Shown in pieces: positions 26,328 to 35,120 of a stretch of 47,785 nt of DNA. The notes beneath the pieces are model-generated. The model did no database searches and was not told the origin of the DNA. It was given only the letters and a program-made list of their open reading frames with translations. Every line of letters begins with the position of its first letter. Position 1 is the stretch's first letter. The DNA comes from JANSWP01 sp041941305. Its GTDB lineage: Bacteria; Bacteroidota; Bacteroidia; Chitinophagales; Saprospiraceae. The DNA lies in assembly GCA_041941305.1 (NCBI GenBank), contig JBGTQJ010000069.1, forward strand, positions 1 to 47,785. The letters run 5' to 3'. The position numbers and the translations under genes are program-made.

Positions 26328-28043
26328 ATGACAGCCAACAATTTTCGCTTACCTTATTTTAGAGCTACGGGCTACCTGGTTTGGGCTGTATTATTAGTGC
26401 TTTCTATCGTTTTTTACCAGGAAAGGGTACTCTTTCTGGACGCAGGCTTCTTGGTTTTTAAATTGATCAACGAAGGCTTTCCGCAAATATTCCACTATCG
26501 CTTTTCCAATGTTTTTGTAGAAATAGTGCCCTGGTTGGGTATGAAAGCGGGTATTTCCTTGAAGGGAATTATGATGTTGTATTCTGCTTCCTATATTTTG
26601 TTTTTTGGTATCATTTACCATTTGATAGTCAGGTGGCTGAAAAATGACTTGCTGGGCTGGGTGTTGATATTTTTATTCACCTTGCTTTCTCTCGATACTT
26701 TTTACCACATTCAAAGTGAGTTTTACCTGGGATTGGCACTGCTCTTATTGACTTTTGCCATTGTTTTGAAATATCCGGCGTTTAAGGAAAAATGGTTGTA
26801 TCCGGTATTGATGATATTGATGATTACAATTGTCTTTTCTCACAAAATGACCTTGGTTCCTTTTGTTTTTTTGTGGTTATTTTTTTTGAAAAAGGAAGGT
26901 CATATTCTCAATCTCAAAACGATAATTAATGTAAACCGCAATTACCTCATTTTTCTACTTTTATTTATTTCATTTACCATCTTAAAAACCATATTCTTCA
27001 CCAACTGGTATGAAGCCTGGAAGAGCCAGACTTTTAAGGAAAACTTAATCAAATTCTTTCCAAACTATCTGGACATTCCCGCCAATTACATCTTTCTGGA
27101 AAGGATGGTCGAGCATTATTATTGGTTTCCGATTTTGCTTATTGGTGTAAGCATATATTATATGCGAAAAAAAGAATGGTTTAAACTATTGCTGGTTTGG
27201 GCATTCAGTTTTGGTCAAGTCCTTTTGTACGCACTGGCAGATCCGGAGGCACCTCATCGGTTTTATTCAGAGGTGAATTATTTGCCATTGAGTATTTTTG
27301 TGACAGTGCCCTTGCTGTTTGATCTTTTTCCCCTGCAACCCCCTTACCCCCTTAAAGGGAAACAACTTCCAACTAACAACCTAACACATTCTGGAGGGGT
27401 GATTTTCCCCCTAAAGGGCAGGGGTGATTGGTTCTATTATTTTCATAATGTGCTAAAGGATTATCCTAGGTTTTTTTCTTCTAAACCCCTGAAAGTTCAA
27501 GGTCAAGACCAAGTTCAATTCTTGGACTTGAACTTGGTCTTGACCTTGAACTTAAAAAAAATCACAGAGTATATTTTTAGAACCAATCACCCCTGCCTAA
27601 AGGGGGCTAGGGGGTTGCGATGGCAAAACTCCACTATCCTTTTTATAGGCTTCACCCTCCTCCTCACCTCTCGCTTATTCCTCATTGCTCAAAACCATCA
27701 AACATTTGAAAACAGAATTTCCTGGATGAAAAAAGAGCTGAAAAATACCCAAACATTAGAGACCAATCGGCTACTGATGCTTCAAAAGAATATTCCCATG
27801 GATACCCTCATTCAAGATTGGGGAATACCCTATAATACCTTGTTATTGACTGCTTTGGAAAGCCCGGATAGTGCCAAAACCATTTTCATTCATGAAAATT
27901 TTGACAATTACAAAAGAAAGGATTTGCTGGAAAAAGATAACTATTTTTTGACGAGGTTTCACAATCAGGCCATTCGGGCAGATAGTCTGAATCTGGACTA
28001 TTTTAGATTAGAAAAAGCAGAATATCAGCTCATTCTGAAATAA
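26328..28043 (+). CDS. polytopic membrane protein carrying an in-frame palindromic element
   Basis: 571 residues with many membrane helices from about residue 10 to 330 (hydrophobic runs such as YLVWAVLLVLSIVFY, YILFFGIIYHLIV, LGLALLLLTFAIVL), one more at about 436-455 (STILFIGFTLLLTSRLFLIA), and a soluble tail. The pattern resembles the GT-C-type glycosyltransferase/EpsG-like polytopic proteins, but no family motif is certain. Residues about 336-431 are encoded by a palindromic repeat (27335-27618) and have no membrane-protein character (GDWFYYFHNVLKDYPRFFSS...). The element lies between two helices and keeps the reading frame, so the product could still fold with a large extra loop. The start is supported by a perfect promoter 4 bases upstream. 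Confidence 0.75.
   Translation: MTANNFRLPYFRATGYLVWAVLLVLSIVFYQERVLFLDAGFLVFKLINEGFPQIFHYRFSNVFVEIVPWLGMKAGISLKGIMMLYSASYILFFGIIYHLIVRWLKNDLLGWVLIFLFTLLSLDTFYHIQSEFYLGLALLLLTFAIVLKYPAFKEKWLYPVLMILMITIVFSHKMTLVPFVFLWLFFLKKEGHILNLKTIINVNRNYLIFLLLFISFTILKTIFFTNWYEAWKSQTFKENLIKFFPNYLDIPANYIFLERMVEHYYWFPILLIGVSIYYMRKKEWFKLLLVWAFSFGQVLLYALADPEAPHRFYSEVNYLPLSIFVTVPLLFDLFPLQPPYPLKGKQLPTNNLTHSGGVIFPLKGRGDWFYYFHNVLKDYPRFFSSKPLKVQGQDQVQFLDLNLVLTLNLKKITEYIFRTNHPCLKGARGLRWQNSTILFIGFTLLLTSRLFLIAQNHQTFENRISWMKKELKNTQTLETNRLLMLQKNIPMDTLIQDWGIPYNTLLLTALESPDSAKTIFIHENFDNYKRKDLLEKDNYFLTRFHNQAIRADSLNLDYFRLEKAEYQLILK
27335..27618. repeat. palindromic element, copy B, inside a coding sequence
   Basis: An inner core at 27419-27595 is bounded by perfect 18-base inverted ends (CAGGGGTGATTGGTTCTA and its complement) and has a perfect 26-bp central stem (27493-27518 with 27528-27553, loop 9 bases). 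An outer palindrome (GCAACCCCCTTACCCCC... at 27335-27358 with its near-inverse at 27596-27618) encloses it. The core matches copy A and differs from it by a compensatory pair (T-A to G-C) in the stem. Confidence 0.85.
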
Positions 28044-28182
28044 AATTGGTTATTTTGTCTGATAATAGAGGCTTTCGTCTCTTTTTCCCTTTCCAGTTAT
28101 TCCCAAGTTATTTTCTCTACCAAATTGCCAGGTAGCGTGAATGCTATGCTACCCATTCATTTTTTTGTTTCAAATTGAAATC

Positions 28183-29703
28183 ATGAAACTTAAACACATT
28201 ACTACTTTCATTTTCCTTCTTTCAATAGTATTTAACATAGAAGCTCAAGATTTTTTGAGAACAAAGGGCACTGCTATTGTCAATGAAAATGGAGATACCA
28301 TTATTCTTCGAGGCATGGGGCTTGGTGGATGGATGCTGCAAGAAGGTTATATGCTTCAAACGGCAGAATTTGCAAACGCTCAATGGCAAATTCGGCAGAA
28401 AATTGAAGCGTTGATTGGAGAGGCAGATACAGACTTCTTTTATGAGAAATGGCTGCAAAATCATGTTCGAAAAGCAGATATTGACGCGTTAAAATCATGG
28501 GGCTTCAATTCGGTACGCTTACCCATGCATTACAACTTATTCACTTTACCCATTCAGGAAGAACCAGTACAAGGACAACATACATGGCTCAACAAAGGCT
28601 TCGAATTGACGGATAGTTTGATTTCCTGGTGCAAACAAAATGAGATGTGGGTTGTCCTGGATTTACATGCTGCTCCTGGAGGACAGGGTGCTGATCAAGG
28701 CATTTCAGACTACAATCCAGATTTACCCTCACTTTGGGAAAGTTCCTTGAATCGCGACAAAACAGTTGCACTTTGGAAAAGACTTGCAGAGAGATATGCT
28801 GATGAGCCATGGGTAGCGGGTTATGACCTCCTCAACGAGACCAATTGGAGTATGAATGGCAATATTCCACTGAAAAATTTATACCTGAAATTGACTGACA
28901 GTATACGAGCCGTTGATCAAAACCACATCCTATTTATTGAAGGCAATTGGTTTGCCAATGACTTTACCAACCTCACACCTCCCTGGGATGACAACATGGT
29001 ATACAGTCCTCATAAATATTGGTCAAAAAATGAAACCGAGGACATTCAATGGGTTTTGAGTATTCGGGATGAATTTAATGTGCCTTTGTATTTTGGAGAA
29101 TCTGGCGAAAACTCAAATACCTGGTTTCGGGATGCTATCAAATTGATAGAAGGGAAGGGTATTGGTTGGGCTTGGTGGCCCATGAAAAAAATCGAATCTA
29201 TTTCTGGTCCCCTATCTGTTCAAAAAACGGCGGGATATGAAAATTTATTGAATTATTGGAAAGGGTTGACAGGAGCTCCACCTGCCAGCGCCGCAAAAGC
29301 CTCTCTTTTGCAGATGACAGAAAACCTGAAAATTGAAAATTGTGTCTTCCACAAAGATGTTATCGATGCCATGTTTAGACAAGTTCAATCTGATGAAGCG
29401 ATACCATACGAAGTCCAGGAAATTCCCGGCCTGGTATATGCCACGGATTTTGATATGGGAGTGGTGGGATCTGCTTACTTTGATACTGACCTTGCTACCT
29501 ATCATGTGACTTCAGGAGGCTTCACTGCATGGAATACAGGTTGGTCTTATCGAAATGATGGAGTGGATATCCAACCTACAAGTGACAATATCAATTCCAA
29601 TGGGTACAACGTAGGCTGGATTGCAGAGGGCGAGTGGATGCAATATTCCGTAAGTGTCGCAAACCCTGCGATATACGATGTGAATCTTAGAGTTACCGCT
29701 TGA
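28183..29703 (+). CDS. secreted GH5-type glycoside hydrolase, N-terminal part, stopped by in-frame TGA
   Basis: 506 residues from ATG 28183 (signal peptide MKLKHITTFIFLLS...IEAQ) to a TGA at 29701-29703. The glycoside hydrolase family 5 signature is visible: GGWMLQEG, DLHAAPGGQG, acid/base Glu219 in LLNETNW, nucleophile Glu306 in YFGESGE. From about residue 415 a CBM6-type domain begins (DGVDIQPT..., YNVGWIAEGEWMQYSV), which the TGA cuts in mid-domain. Reading through the TGA continues the same domain without a frame change, ending in a sorting tail at 30900. The catalytic domain is complete, so a truncated enzyme might still work, but it would lack its sorting signal and so probably not reach the surface. 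Beta-glucan or related polysaccharide substrate is inferred from the family. Confidence 0.85.
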   Translation: MKLKHITTFIFLLSIVFNIEAQDFLRTKGTAIVNENGDTIILRGMGLGGWMLQEGYMLQTAEFANAQWQIRQKIEALIGEADTDFFYEKWLQNHVRKADIDALKSWGFNSVRLPMHYNLFTLPIQEEPVQGQHTWLNKGFELTDSLISWCKQNEMWVVLDLHAAPGGQGADQGISDYNPDLPSLWESSLNRDKTVALWKRLAERYADEPWVAGYDLLNETNWSMNGNIPLKNLYLKLTDSIRAVDQNHILFIEGNWFANDFTNLTPPWDDNMVYSPHKYWSKNETEDIQWVLSIRDEFNVPLYFGESGENSNTWFRDAIKLIEGKGIGWAWWPMKKIESISGPLSVQKTAGYENLLNYWKGLTGAPPASAAKASLLQMTENLKIENCVFHKDVIDAMFRQVQSDEAIPYEVQEIPGLVYATDFDMGVVGSAYFDTDLATYHVTSGGFTAWNTGWSYRNDGVDIQPTSDNINSNGYNVGWIAEGEWMQYSVSVANPAIYDVNLRVTA

Positions 29704-30900
29704 GAGAATGGCGGCAAATTTCATTTTTCTGCGGGCGGCAGTGATATTTCAAAAACGACCTTTGTTCCGATTACAGGTGGATGGGACAATTGGCAAACCA
29801 TTACGATTTCAGATGTCATTCTAACGCCTGGGGATACCAAAGTTCGCTTCCATTGCGATGCAGATGGATTCAATTTGGGAAGCTTTGAATTTGTGGAAAA
29901 AGCCCCCACCACCAGTGTCAATGCTCAATTCCTCTCTGCAGTTACATTGGATGATCAAACAGTTCAGTTGAATATTAATAAACCTTTGGCTGATCCCATA
30001 CCAACCCTGCCCGATGGTTTTCAAATTTTTGTCAATGGTGATCCTATTGTGATTAATAATGCGGAGTTAAATCTGGTCAACACCCGGATCATTACGTTTA
30101 CGGTCGATTACACATTTAAATCGAGCAATATCATCACCATTTCCTATGCAGGAAATCAAATCAATGCAACCGACGGTACCCCTCTCAATGGCTTTTTTAT
30201 GCAGCCAGTTCAGAATACAGTAGCTTTGATTCACCCTATCCCTGGTAGGGTAGAAGCGGAAGATTTCTTTTTCCAATCTGGTGTTCAATTGGAATCCACT
30301 TCAGACGTTGGGGGTGGACAGAATGTAGGATTTCTGGATGTGGGAGATTATATGGACTATCACATTGACGTAGCACACGATGGCATTTATAGAATTGATT
30401 ACCGAACTGCTTCAGAAAGCAGCGCTGGGGCACTACAATTGCAAAGAATTAATGATGATGGGTCTACATCTGTCCTTCAGATTTCAAGTTTCGAACCCAC
30501 AGGAGGCTGGCAGGATTGGGAAACGACCAGCAAGAACATTTCACTAACGAAGGGGCGCCACCAAATTCGATTGTTGATTACTCAACCGCAATTCAACATC
30601 AATTGGTTTGAGTTTACAGCATTGACCTCTACCAATGAACCTGAACTATTAACAAATATGGTCATCTATCCCAATCCCACTTCTGGTACCTTTTTATTGG
30701 AAGGGAGTACAGAAAAAATAGAAGATTTGGAGATTCAAGTAGTGAATTTATTGGGTCAGCTGGTTTATTCAAAAAGAATAGAGCAAGCCACTGAATTGAA
30801 AACACAAATTAATATAGAAGGGCAAACAGCTGGTACTTATCTTTTATTGGTGCGTTCCAAAAATGCCGTTGTTCATTCAGTAAAAATATTGAAGAAATAA
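29704..30900 (+). pseudogene. C-terminal part of GH5/CBM6 protein, separated by TGA
   Basis: In frame with the GH5 gene, directly after its TGA. It encodes the rest of the first CBM6 (E-N-G-G-K-F-H-F-S-A-G...GWDNWQTI), an Ig-like linker domain (about 29904-30235), a second CBM6 (G-R-V-E-A-E-D-F...VGDYMDYHI, to about 30620) and a type-A sorting tail (VIYPNPTSGTFLLEG ... GTYLLLV). It has no signal peptide of its own; the first plausible restart is a weak TTG at 29875. Therefore it is the separated end of one gene spanning 28183-30900 (905 codons including the stop, plus terminal stop), broken by a single substitution or a sequence error. Confidence 0.8.
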
Positions 30901-30964
30901 GTTAAGATGAAGATTGTTCAATGTTGTTCTAAATGCACAGCTAGTACAATGTTTAAAACCAACC

Positions 30965-32179
30965 TCATTGTTCACTCTTATGAATAACCACCGCACCAAT
31001 TGAATCACCGAATATATTGACCACTCCACGGATTAAATCCAAAGGGCGGTCAACTGCAAGCATAATTCCGACAATAAAATCTGCTGTTGGTCCACTTAAG
31101 CCAATGGCTTCTATGACGATAAAAATAACTACAATGCCTCCGGAAGGGACTCCAGCAGCACCAATGGAAGCAAGTAGCGCAGTAAAGACGGCAATAAACT
31201 GCTGAGAAAAGCTTAGTTCGAAACCCATGACCTGAGCGACAAATAAGGCACCTACACACTCAAATAGAGCTCCTCCATCCATATTGACAGTAGCGCCAAG
31301 TGGAATAACAAAGTTGGTAATCTGCTTGGGGACTTTTGCATTTTCTTCTACGCATTTCATTGTAACAGGCATGGTCGCCAGGGAAGAAGCAGTTGCCAAC
31401 ACTGTTACTATTGCTGCACTCATCCTTCTGAAATGCACATATGGATTTTGCTTGGTGAAAAGATAAAGTATTAAAGGCTGTATTATCAAGAGATGAATTA
31501 ACAAACCCGCCGCAACCGTAAGGATGTAAAACAGCACAGATTTGAAAAAAGCGATGTCCGTATTATTAATTGCTTTAATGATAAGCCCAAATACACCAAT
31601 GGGAACCAATTTGATGATCCATCCTGTGATGACAATCATCGTTTCATAAACAGATTCAGAAAAGCCCATAAACTGTTCGCGCAATTTGGGCTTTAAACGA
31701 GTGAGTGCAATACCAAAAAGGATAGAGAAGAAGATGACATTGAGCATGTTCATTTCCGCAAAAGCTGCCATTGGGTTTTCTGGAATGATCCGAACCAATA
31801 GATCTAAAATGTTTTTTGGACCTTCGACTGAAAGACTATACTTTTCTTCATCTGATACTGGCAATTCTACACCTAATCCAGGTTGAATGGTATTAAAAAG
31901 AGTCAACCCAAGCAATATGGCAATTAAACTGGTAGATAAATAAAAGGCAATCGTTTTTAAGCCGATACGCTGTAAATCTTTCGATTTTTCAAATCGTGCT
32001 AGAGAATTGATTATTGAAAAGGTTACCAATGGTACGATGACCATTTTGAGTAAATTGATGAAGGCGGTTCCTACATATTCAAATAAACGAAGGTGTTCTC
32101 CCCAAAAGATGCCTAAAGGAATGGCGGTAAGAAAAGCAATTAAAATCCACCAATGGTTTTTAATTTTTAATAGGTTCAT
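30965..32179 (-). CDS. dicarboxylate/amino acid:cation symporter (DAACS)
   Basis: A 404-residue membrane transporter of the sodium/proton:glutamate-aspartate family. ATG at 32179 gives a normal start (MNLLKIKNHWW); a longer frame from 32212 overlaps the upstream gene. Typical features are eight or so hydrophobic segments, a serine-rich loop (ATASSLATMP), the N-M-D-G-G motif, and the terminal block DRPLDLIRGVVNIFGDSIG, where family members usually have N-V-T-G-D. Its ATG overlaps the TGA of the methyltransferase gene (ATGA at 32179-32176), so it is translationally coupled to it. Likely imports a small anionic amino or dicarboxylic acid; the substrate is not predictable here. Confidence 0.9.
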   Translation of the reverse strand: MNLLKIKNHWWILIAFLTAIPLGIFWGEHLRLFEYVGTAFINLLKMVIVPLVTFSIINSLARFEKSKDLQRIGLKTIAFYLSTSLIAILLGLTLFNTIQPGLGVELPVSDEEKYSLSVEGPKNILDLLVRIIPENPMAAFAEMNMLNVIFFSILFGIALTRLKPKLREQFMGFSESVYETMIVITGWIIKLVPIGVFGLIIKAINNTDIAFFKSVLFYILTVAAGLLIHLLIIQPLILYLFTKQNPYVHFRRMSAAIVTVLATASSLATMPVTMKCVEENAKVPKQITNFVIPLGATVNMDGGALFECVGALFVAQVMGFELSFSQQFIAVFTALLASIGAAGVPSGGIVVIFIVIEAIGLSGPTADFIVGIMLAVDRPLDLIRGVVNIFGDSIGAVVIHKSEQ

Positions 32180-32916
32180 ACTATTTTGGGATTGGAGGCT
32201 TCGATAAACCATAGATCGTGAAGCCAGCGTTCATCCTTTTTATAAATTCGCTGCTCGCCATCTTCCTTTTGCCGCCGAAGCCAGAATTCAATAAATTTGG
32301 GAGTACACTCCGAAGTGAGTTCCAGAACTTTGGTAGCAATAACCTTCCACTTTTCCCAATGTTGATTCATCGTGCTTTGGGTTTGCTCCCAACTTTGCAG
32401 GGAAGTAGCGATGACAATCATTTTGCCATCGGGTTGAAGCCATTTACCAGACTCTTGTATCATTGCATCGAGTACAAGTCTGCCATCAGTGCCTGCAAGT
32501 TCATATTCGTCACGAGTATCCCTTTGAAATTTGTCATCGGGTAATCCAGGTAAAACTGGAGGATTGGACCAAATAATATCAAATGTCCCCAACTCATTTG
32601 GCTTTAATGCAGAAAATAAGTTGGACAATCGAAAATCATATCTCGTGGATACTAAATTATTGAATTCCCAATTTTGACTTGCAGTTTTTACCGCGTCCTG
32701 ATTAATATCCAGCCCAACCATTTCCATTCCTTTTATACCAGCCAATATGGATAAAATGCCACTGCCTAAACCCAATTCAAGTCCCTTCATGCCGGGTTTA
32801 AAGTAATTTTCAAGGACTCTTGCCAGTGTAATTCCAAAGCCTGTAGGCATCCAAACCAATGGGTGTTCTTTTAATTGAATGTTGGTACCTGCTACATCTA
32901 CTGCGATAATATTCAT
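32176..32916 (-). CDS. SAM-dependent methyltransferase, class I with SNPP motif
   Basis: 246 residues from ATG 32916 (the longer frame to 33000 runs through a dispersed repeat, so it is not the native start). SAM-binding motif I LELGLGSG (residues 46-53), an acidic end to strand 2 (VGLDIN), and SNPP (117-120), the motif IV (D/N/S)PP(Y/F) type of N-methyltransferases such as the PrmC/RsmC group. Target unknown: a protein, RNA or small molecule is possible. The ATGA overlap with the symporter gene suggests a linked function. Confidence 0.8.
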   Translation of the reverse strand: MNIIAVDVAGTNIQLKEHPLVWMPTGFGITLARVLENYFKPGMKGLELGLGSGILSILAGIKGMEMVGLDINQDAVKTASQNWEFNNLVSTRYDFRLSNLFSALKPNELGTFDIIWSNPPVLPGLPDDKFQRDTRDEYELAGTDGRLVLDAMIQESGKWLQPDGKMIVIATSLQSWEQTQSTMNQHWEKWKVIATKVLELTSECTPKFIEFWLRRQKEDGEQRIYKKDERWLHDLWFIEASNPKIV

Positions 32917-32957
32917 AACTGTTATTGTGCTTTTTATCTTTTTTGTTTTACAGTTTC

Positions 32958-32978
32958 TTACCAATATTTCATGCCTAA
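32958..32978. repeat. second copy of 21-bp dispersed repeat end
   Basis: Exact match of 21 bases to the left arm of the 9474-9543 palindrome, followed by a different interior that contains the small hairpin CCCCAAAGGGG. Lies in the gap between the methyltransferase and sulfotransferase genes. Confidence 0.7.
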
Positions 32979-33019
32979 CCCCAAAGGGGCAGGCTGGCAC
33001 TTTTTCATAAAGAACTTAA

Positions 33020-33120
33020 CAGCCCTGCCCTAAAGACCGGGGTGATTGGTTCTAAAAATATGCTCTGTGATTTTTTTCAAGTTCAAGACTAAGTTCAATC
33101 CCAAGAATTAAACTTAAACT
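33020..33120. repeat. palindromic element, partial copy C (inverted)
   Basis: About 100 bases matching one half of copies A and B in the opposite orientation (GGGGTGATTGGTTCT, then TGCTCTGTGATTTTTTTCAA and a decayed stem). It ends 3 bases before the end of the sulfotransferase gene (TGA at 33124-33126). The truncation suggests an older copy. Confidence 0.75.
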
Positions 33121-33123
33121 TCA

Positions 33124-33900
33124 TCAATGACTAAGCCTATTTTCATCTTGCTGTAGCGTCAGATATATCTGGTTGCACTTTTCCAAAAGAGGGCGAACTT
33201 GCGGATTAAAGGCATCTATTCCGGGAAGCGGCTCAAAGGCAGGTTGAATCCCGGTACTTTCAAGCGCCCGCTCGTAAAAATGTTTGATGTGTTCACCTCC
33301 AGGTTTGCATAAATTGATATCAGGTCTGGGACTCCATTCAAGCATTTTTTCTGAAAAAGATAAGTTCAGTTTGTCAAATAGTTTACTCAGTACAATTTGA
33401 GGAGCATTTCTGAATTCTGTTGAATCAACAATGAAATAGGGAATGTTCAATTTCTTGCATTGATTGATTTGAGCAAACAACTCATGCCATCCAGCATCTA
33501 TTCCAGCATTTTCATAGGATAGTCCTGATTCATTGGCACCTTCTTCAAACTTTTTTATCCTCGACCAAAAATTCAACCTGGGATCCCGCATTAAGAATAT
33601 TAGCGGGTGTTTGGTGATTTTTGGAATATCCAAAAAATGGTCTCTAACCTGAAAAGTCATCTCCTTGATAATAAGGTTGGTCCCTGCATTATTTTTTAAA
33701 GGAATTGGATTTTCAATAAAATGATAAGCGTGTTCCAGGCTCATTTGGTGGTGATAAACGACTTCATAAGGTTCGTGACTGTAAAAGCCAATAGTAGGAT
33801 GTTCCCAAAAAACCCGCGCCAAGGTGGTTGAAGAACAGCGAGGTGGTGAAAGAATGATGTAAATTTCATTGTAGGTTTGTTTAATCTTTTCGAGCCCCAT
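33124..33900 (-). CDS. sulfotransferase family protein
   Basis: A 258-residue cytosolic protein without signal peptide. A 5'-phosphosulfate-binding P-loop is seen near the start (SPPRCSSTTLARVF, residues 18-31) and a 3'-phosphate-binding segment LIFLMRDPRLNFWSR (about 103-117). The family moves a sulfo group from PAPS to an alcohol or amine; the acceptor is unknown. It follows the diaminopropionate pair by 56 bases on the same strand, so its acceptor may be an amino-acid product. No PAPS-synthesis genes are in the window. Confidence 0.8.
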   Translation of the reverse strand: MGLEKIKQTYNEIYIILSPPRCSSTTLARVFWEHPTIGFYSHEPYEVVYHHQMSLEHAYHFIENPIPLKNNAGTNLIIKEMTFQVRDHFLDIPKITKHPLIFLMRDPRLNFWSRIKKFEEGANESGLSYENAGIDAGWHELFAQINQCKKLNIPYFIVDSTEFRNAPQIVLSKLFDKLNLSFSEKMLEWSPRPDINLCKPGGEHIKHFYERALESTGIQPAFEPLPGIDAFNPQVRPLLEKCNQIYLTLQQDENRLSH

Positions 33901-33956
33901 TAAATATTAGGTTTGTTTTAATTAATACAACTTGTGTTAGGTAAACTTATTTTTAG

Positions 33957-35006
33957 TCATCGCTCCAGCCATGATTTGGGCAGAAAGTTTTCTATTTGCA
34001 TACCGATCTGATTTTCAATTGCCAGTTTTTGCACCAAATGCCCAAGCGCCATATCGAGGATACCCAGTCCAAAGGGGCTAAAAATATGGATATCTCTTTC
34101 TTGATTACTGGCAGATTCATGACCATTAAAAATATCCCCAATAGTACTTCGAATAAAATCGCGATTTCCAATCTGCTGCTCTGCCAGGTGCAAAGAAGTT
34201 TGGTTACTACAAACCTGGTCTATGTCATCTACAATATTGTCTGCATTTAAGATGATTGCCGGCACAAGATCCCGAAGTGAAATGTGTAATAAAATCGTCC
34301 CTGGCTGATAGCCATCAATATTTTTAACAAACGGATGTACCGCAGTTGTGGCAAAGGAAATCAGGTTCGTAAGTGGAAGTAATGCACTAAAATTTTTGAC
34401 AAACTGAGCCTTCAAATCTGGTTTTAATTCCTTTGCTTTTTGGGCAAACTTTTGAGCCATTTCCGAACTTAAATCATGAAGCAGGAGGGTCTGAATATTT
34501 GGGAATATAGCTAACAAAAAGCGCAGTGTCTCATAATTGATGTACCCACATCCCACCAGACCTACTGTTTTTACTGCTTCTGAATCATTGATATTCAATA
34601 TTTGAGCTGCCAATGCGGCGCTGGCGGCAGTTCTATAGGCACTTATGATTGAACTCTCCATTACGGCGATCGGATGTCCGGTATCTGTAGAATTAAGAAT
34701 AAGTGTCGCCGACGCCCTGTCCAGGTTTTTGTTCCTATTCTTTGGAAAAGAAGCAATCCATTTGATGCCTGCAGTATTGAAAGCTCCTCCCAGCCATGCG
34801 GGTTTGGCAATAATGCGTTCCTTCTCCATTCCGGGAAAACGGAGATAGCCATTGGGGGGCATACTGGTTGCATTTGCTGCATGTGTCATATAGGCATTCC
34901 TGACTGCATCCAATACCTCCTGTTCCCTATTTTTTAGCAATTCAATAATTTCGTCACCTTTTAAAAATAGTAAAGTGTTTTCTTTTCGTGGTGTAGTTTT
35001 CGTCAT
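33957..35006 (-). CDS. sbnB: SbnB-like NAD-dependent dehydrogenase (ornithine cyclodeaminase family)
   Basis: 349 residues, ornithine cyclodeaminase/mu-crystallin family. The N-terminal half has the substrate-side segment IAKPAWLGG and G-I-K-W-I-A-S-F-P; an NAD-binding Rossmann motif GLVGCGYIN is at 149-157. This layout and the SbnA-like gene immediately upstream match the SbnA/SbnB pair, in which SbnB oxidises and cleaves N-(2-amino-2-carboxyethyl)-L-glutamate to L-2,3-diaminopropionate and 2-oxoglutarate. Gene order is the same as in sbnAB, with a 114-base gap. An ornithine cyclodeaminase or alanine dehydrogenase is the alternative if the SbnA call is wrong. Confidence 0.8.
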   Translation of the reverse strand: MTKTTPRKENTLLFLKGDEIIELLKNREQEVLDAVRNAYMTHAANATSMPPNGYLRFPGMEKERIIAKPAWLGGAFNTAGIKWIASFPKNRNKNLDRASATLILNSTDTGHPIAVMESSIISAYRTAASAALAAQILNINDSEAVKTVGLVGCGYINYETLRFLLAIFPNIQTLLLHDLSSEMAQKFAQKAKELKPDLKAQFVKNFSALLPLTNLISFATTAVHPFVKNIDGYQPGTILLHISLRDLVPAIILNADNIVDDIDQVCSNQTSLHLAEQQIGNRDFIRSTIGDIFNGHESASNQERDIHIFSPFGLGILDMALGHLVQKLAIENQIGMQIENFLPKSWLER

Positions 35007-35120
35007 GAAAATATTTTAAAATTAAACTATGGAAACAAACGGCGAAAAGGAATAAGGTGGTCAATATTCATTCACCGGCTGTTTGAACCCTTTAATTGTG
35101 GATTTTGATAAATAAGCAAA

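Noticed and set aside
29701..29703. TGA as selenocysteine or reassigned codon
   Set aside because: No selenocysteine-type hairpin was evident, the residue position is not catalytic, and TGA is used as a normal stop elsewhere in the window (for example 8974-8976 and 9246-9248).
32917..33000. N-terminal extension of the methyltransferase to 33000
   Set aside because: The extra codons are read from a dispersed repeat and do not match methyltransferase sequence; ATG 32916 starts at the natural domain edge.
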